Shown: positions 63,621 to 64,000 of the stretch, piece after piece | Numbering within the stretch: the first letter of the stretch is position 1 | How the letters are laid out: the number at the start of each line of letters is the position of its first letter | DNA from: Centropus unirufus | Lineage: Eukaryota > Chordata > Aves > Cuculiformes > Centropidae | NCBI GenBank assembly: GCA_013397695.1 | Contig: VYZI01000054.1 | Span: forward strand, 1,467,209-1,531,208 | Length of the DNA: 64,000 bases | Reading direction: 5' to 3' | Notes under the pieces: generated by a model | What the model was told of the DNA's origin: nothing | Databases searched by the model: none | What the model saw: only the letters and a program-made list of their open reading frames with translations | Translations under genes and position numbers: made by a program

Positions 63621-64000
63621 AAGTTAACGCTGCCACTACCCAGTTGACTTTCTTTTCTACAACCAATTTCCTGCTTTTTTCAGTTCAATTGAGTGCAGAA
63701 ATAAACAAGCTTAAAATTTGCAGTGGGTTAGTTATGAAAAAGTTGCACTGATCTGCAGAAGTACATTAGGACTTGTTGATTTAGGAGACAAAGATGATGA
63801 AATGTTAGATGAAAGTCAGTATGATTGAGTAATGCATGTAGGAAAGGATGATCCCATTTTTACCTGCATCCTGCAGCATTGGAATCTATGTAACTGGATG
63901 TCACTAATCACCGATCAGGAATGAAATTTTGTACTACGACAGATGCAGAAAAAAACCACAAAACCCCTCTACCTTCAAAATAAAGGAAACTGAACTAAAT
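63621..64000. other. Gene-less DNA at window end
   Basis: Ordinary AT-rich sequence; nothing is recognised. Confidence 0.55.

Noticed and set aside
1..64000. tRNA, rRNA, snRNA, CRISPR arrays, bacterial operons, retroviral LTR pairs
   Set aside because: I looked for TΨC-box words, U6-like words, regularly spaced repeats and paired terminal repeats and found none.

Overview
The window is a long, AT-rich, gene-poor piece of vertebrate nuclear DNA, most likely avian. The best evidence is two degraded CR1 LINE copies (11290-11645 and 26511-27375). Both keep the CR1 3' terminus of sauropsid genomes (a short TTCTATGATTCT-type end) and lie on the minus strand. A turtle or crocodilian source is not excluded, but the low density of recent repeats fits a bird. 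I see no CpG island, tRNA, rRNA, CRISPR array or prokaryote-like operon, and no exon of a gene I recognise. The window is therefore intergenic or sits inside a very large intron.

Layout. 1-11.3 kb is unremarkable AT-rich DNA with a possible MIR relic and, at 9370-9456, a strikingly well-preserved piece of what I recall as a very old vertebrate interspersed repeat. 11.3-13.4 kb holds a CR1 fragment and then the only convincing coding-like signal: open frames of 223, about 72 and 183 codons, all in the same forward frame from 11784 to 13394. They are broken by four stops and a Z-DNA-prone TG/CG tract. I cannot name the product. It could be a decayed gene or retrocopy, or a small spliced gene. 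13.4-26.5 kb has a candidate regulatory element with nested direct repeats (16603-16694), palindromes and old repeat relics. 26.5-27.4 kb is the larger CR1 copy, with the broken C-terminal part of its reverse transcriptase ORF. 27.4-64 kb is gene-less. It holds candidate conserved non-coding elements (30.24-30.44 kb with an opposed SOX-type site pair; 48.86-49.15 kb), three good MIR relics (43.0, 49.4 and 63.5 kb), further old amniote repeat relics (51.8 and 60.5 kb), microsatellites and C/G homopolymer runs.

No set of genes works together here. The plausible functions are distal regulation by the conserved-looking segments and the unidentified coding-like island at 11.8-13.4 kb. Conservation claims are inference from motif content only; no alignment could be run.
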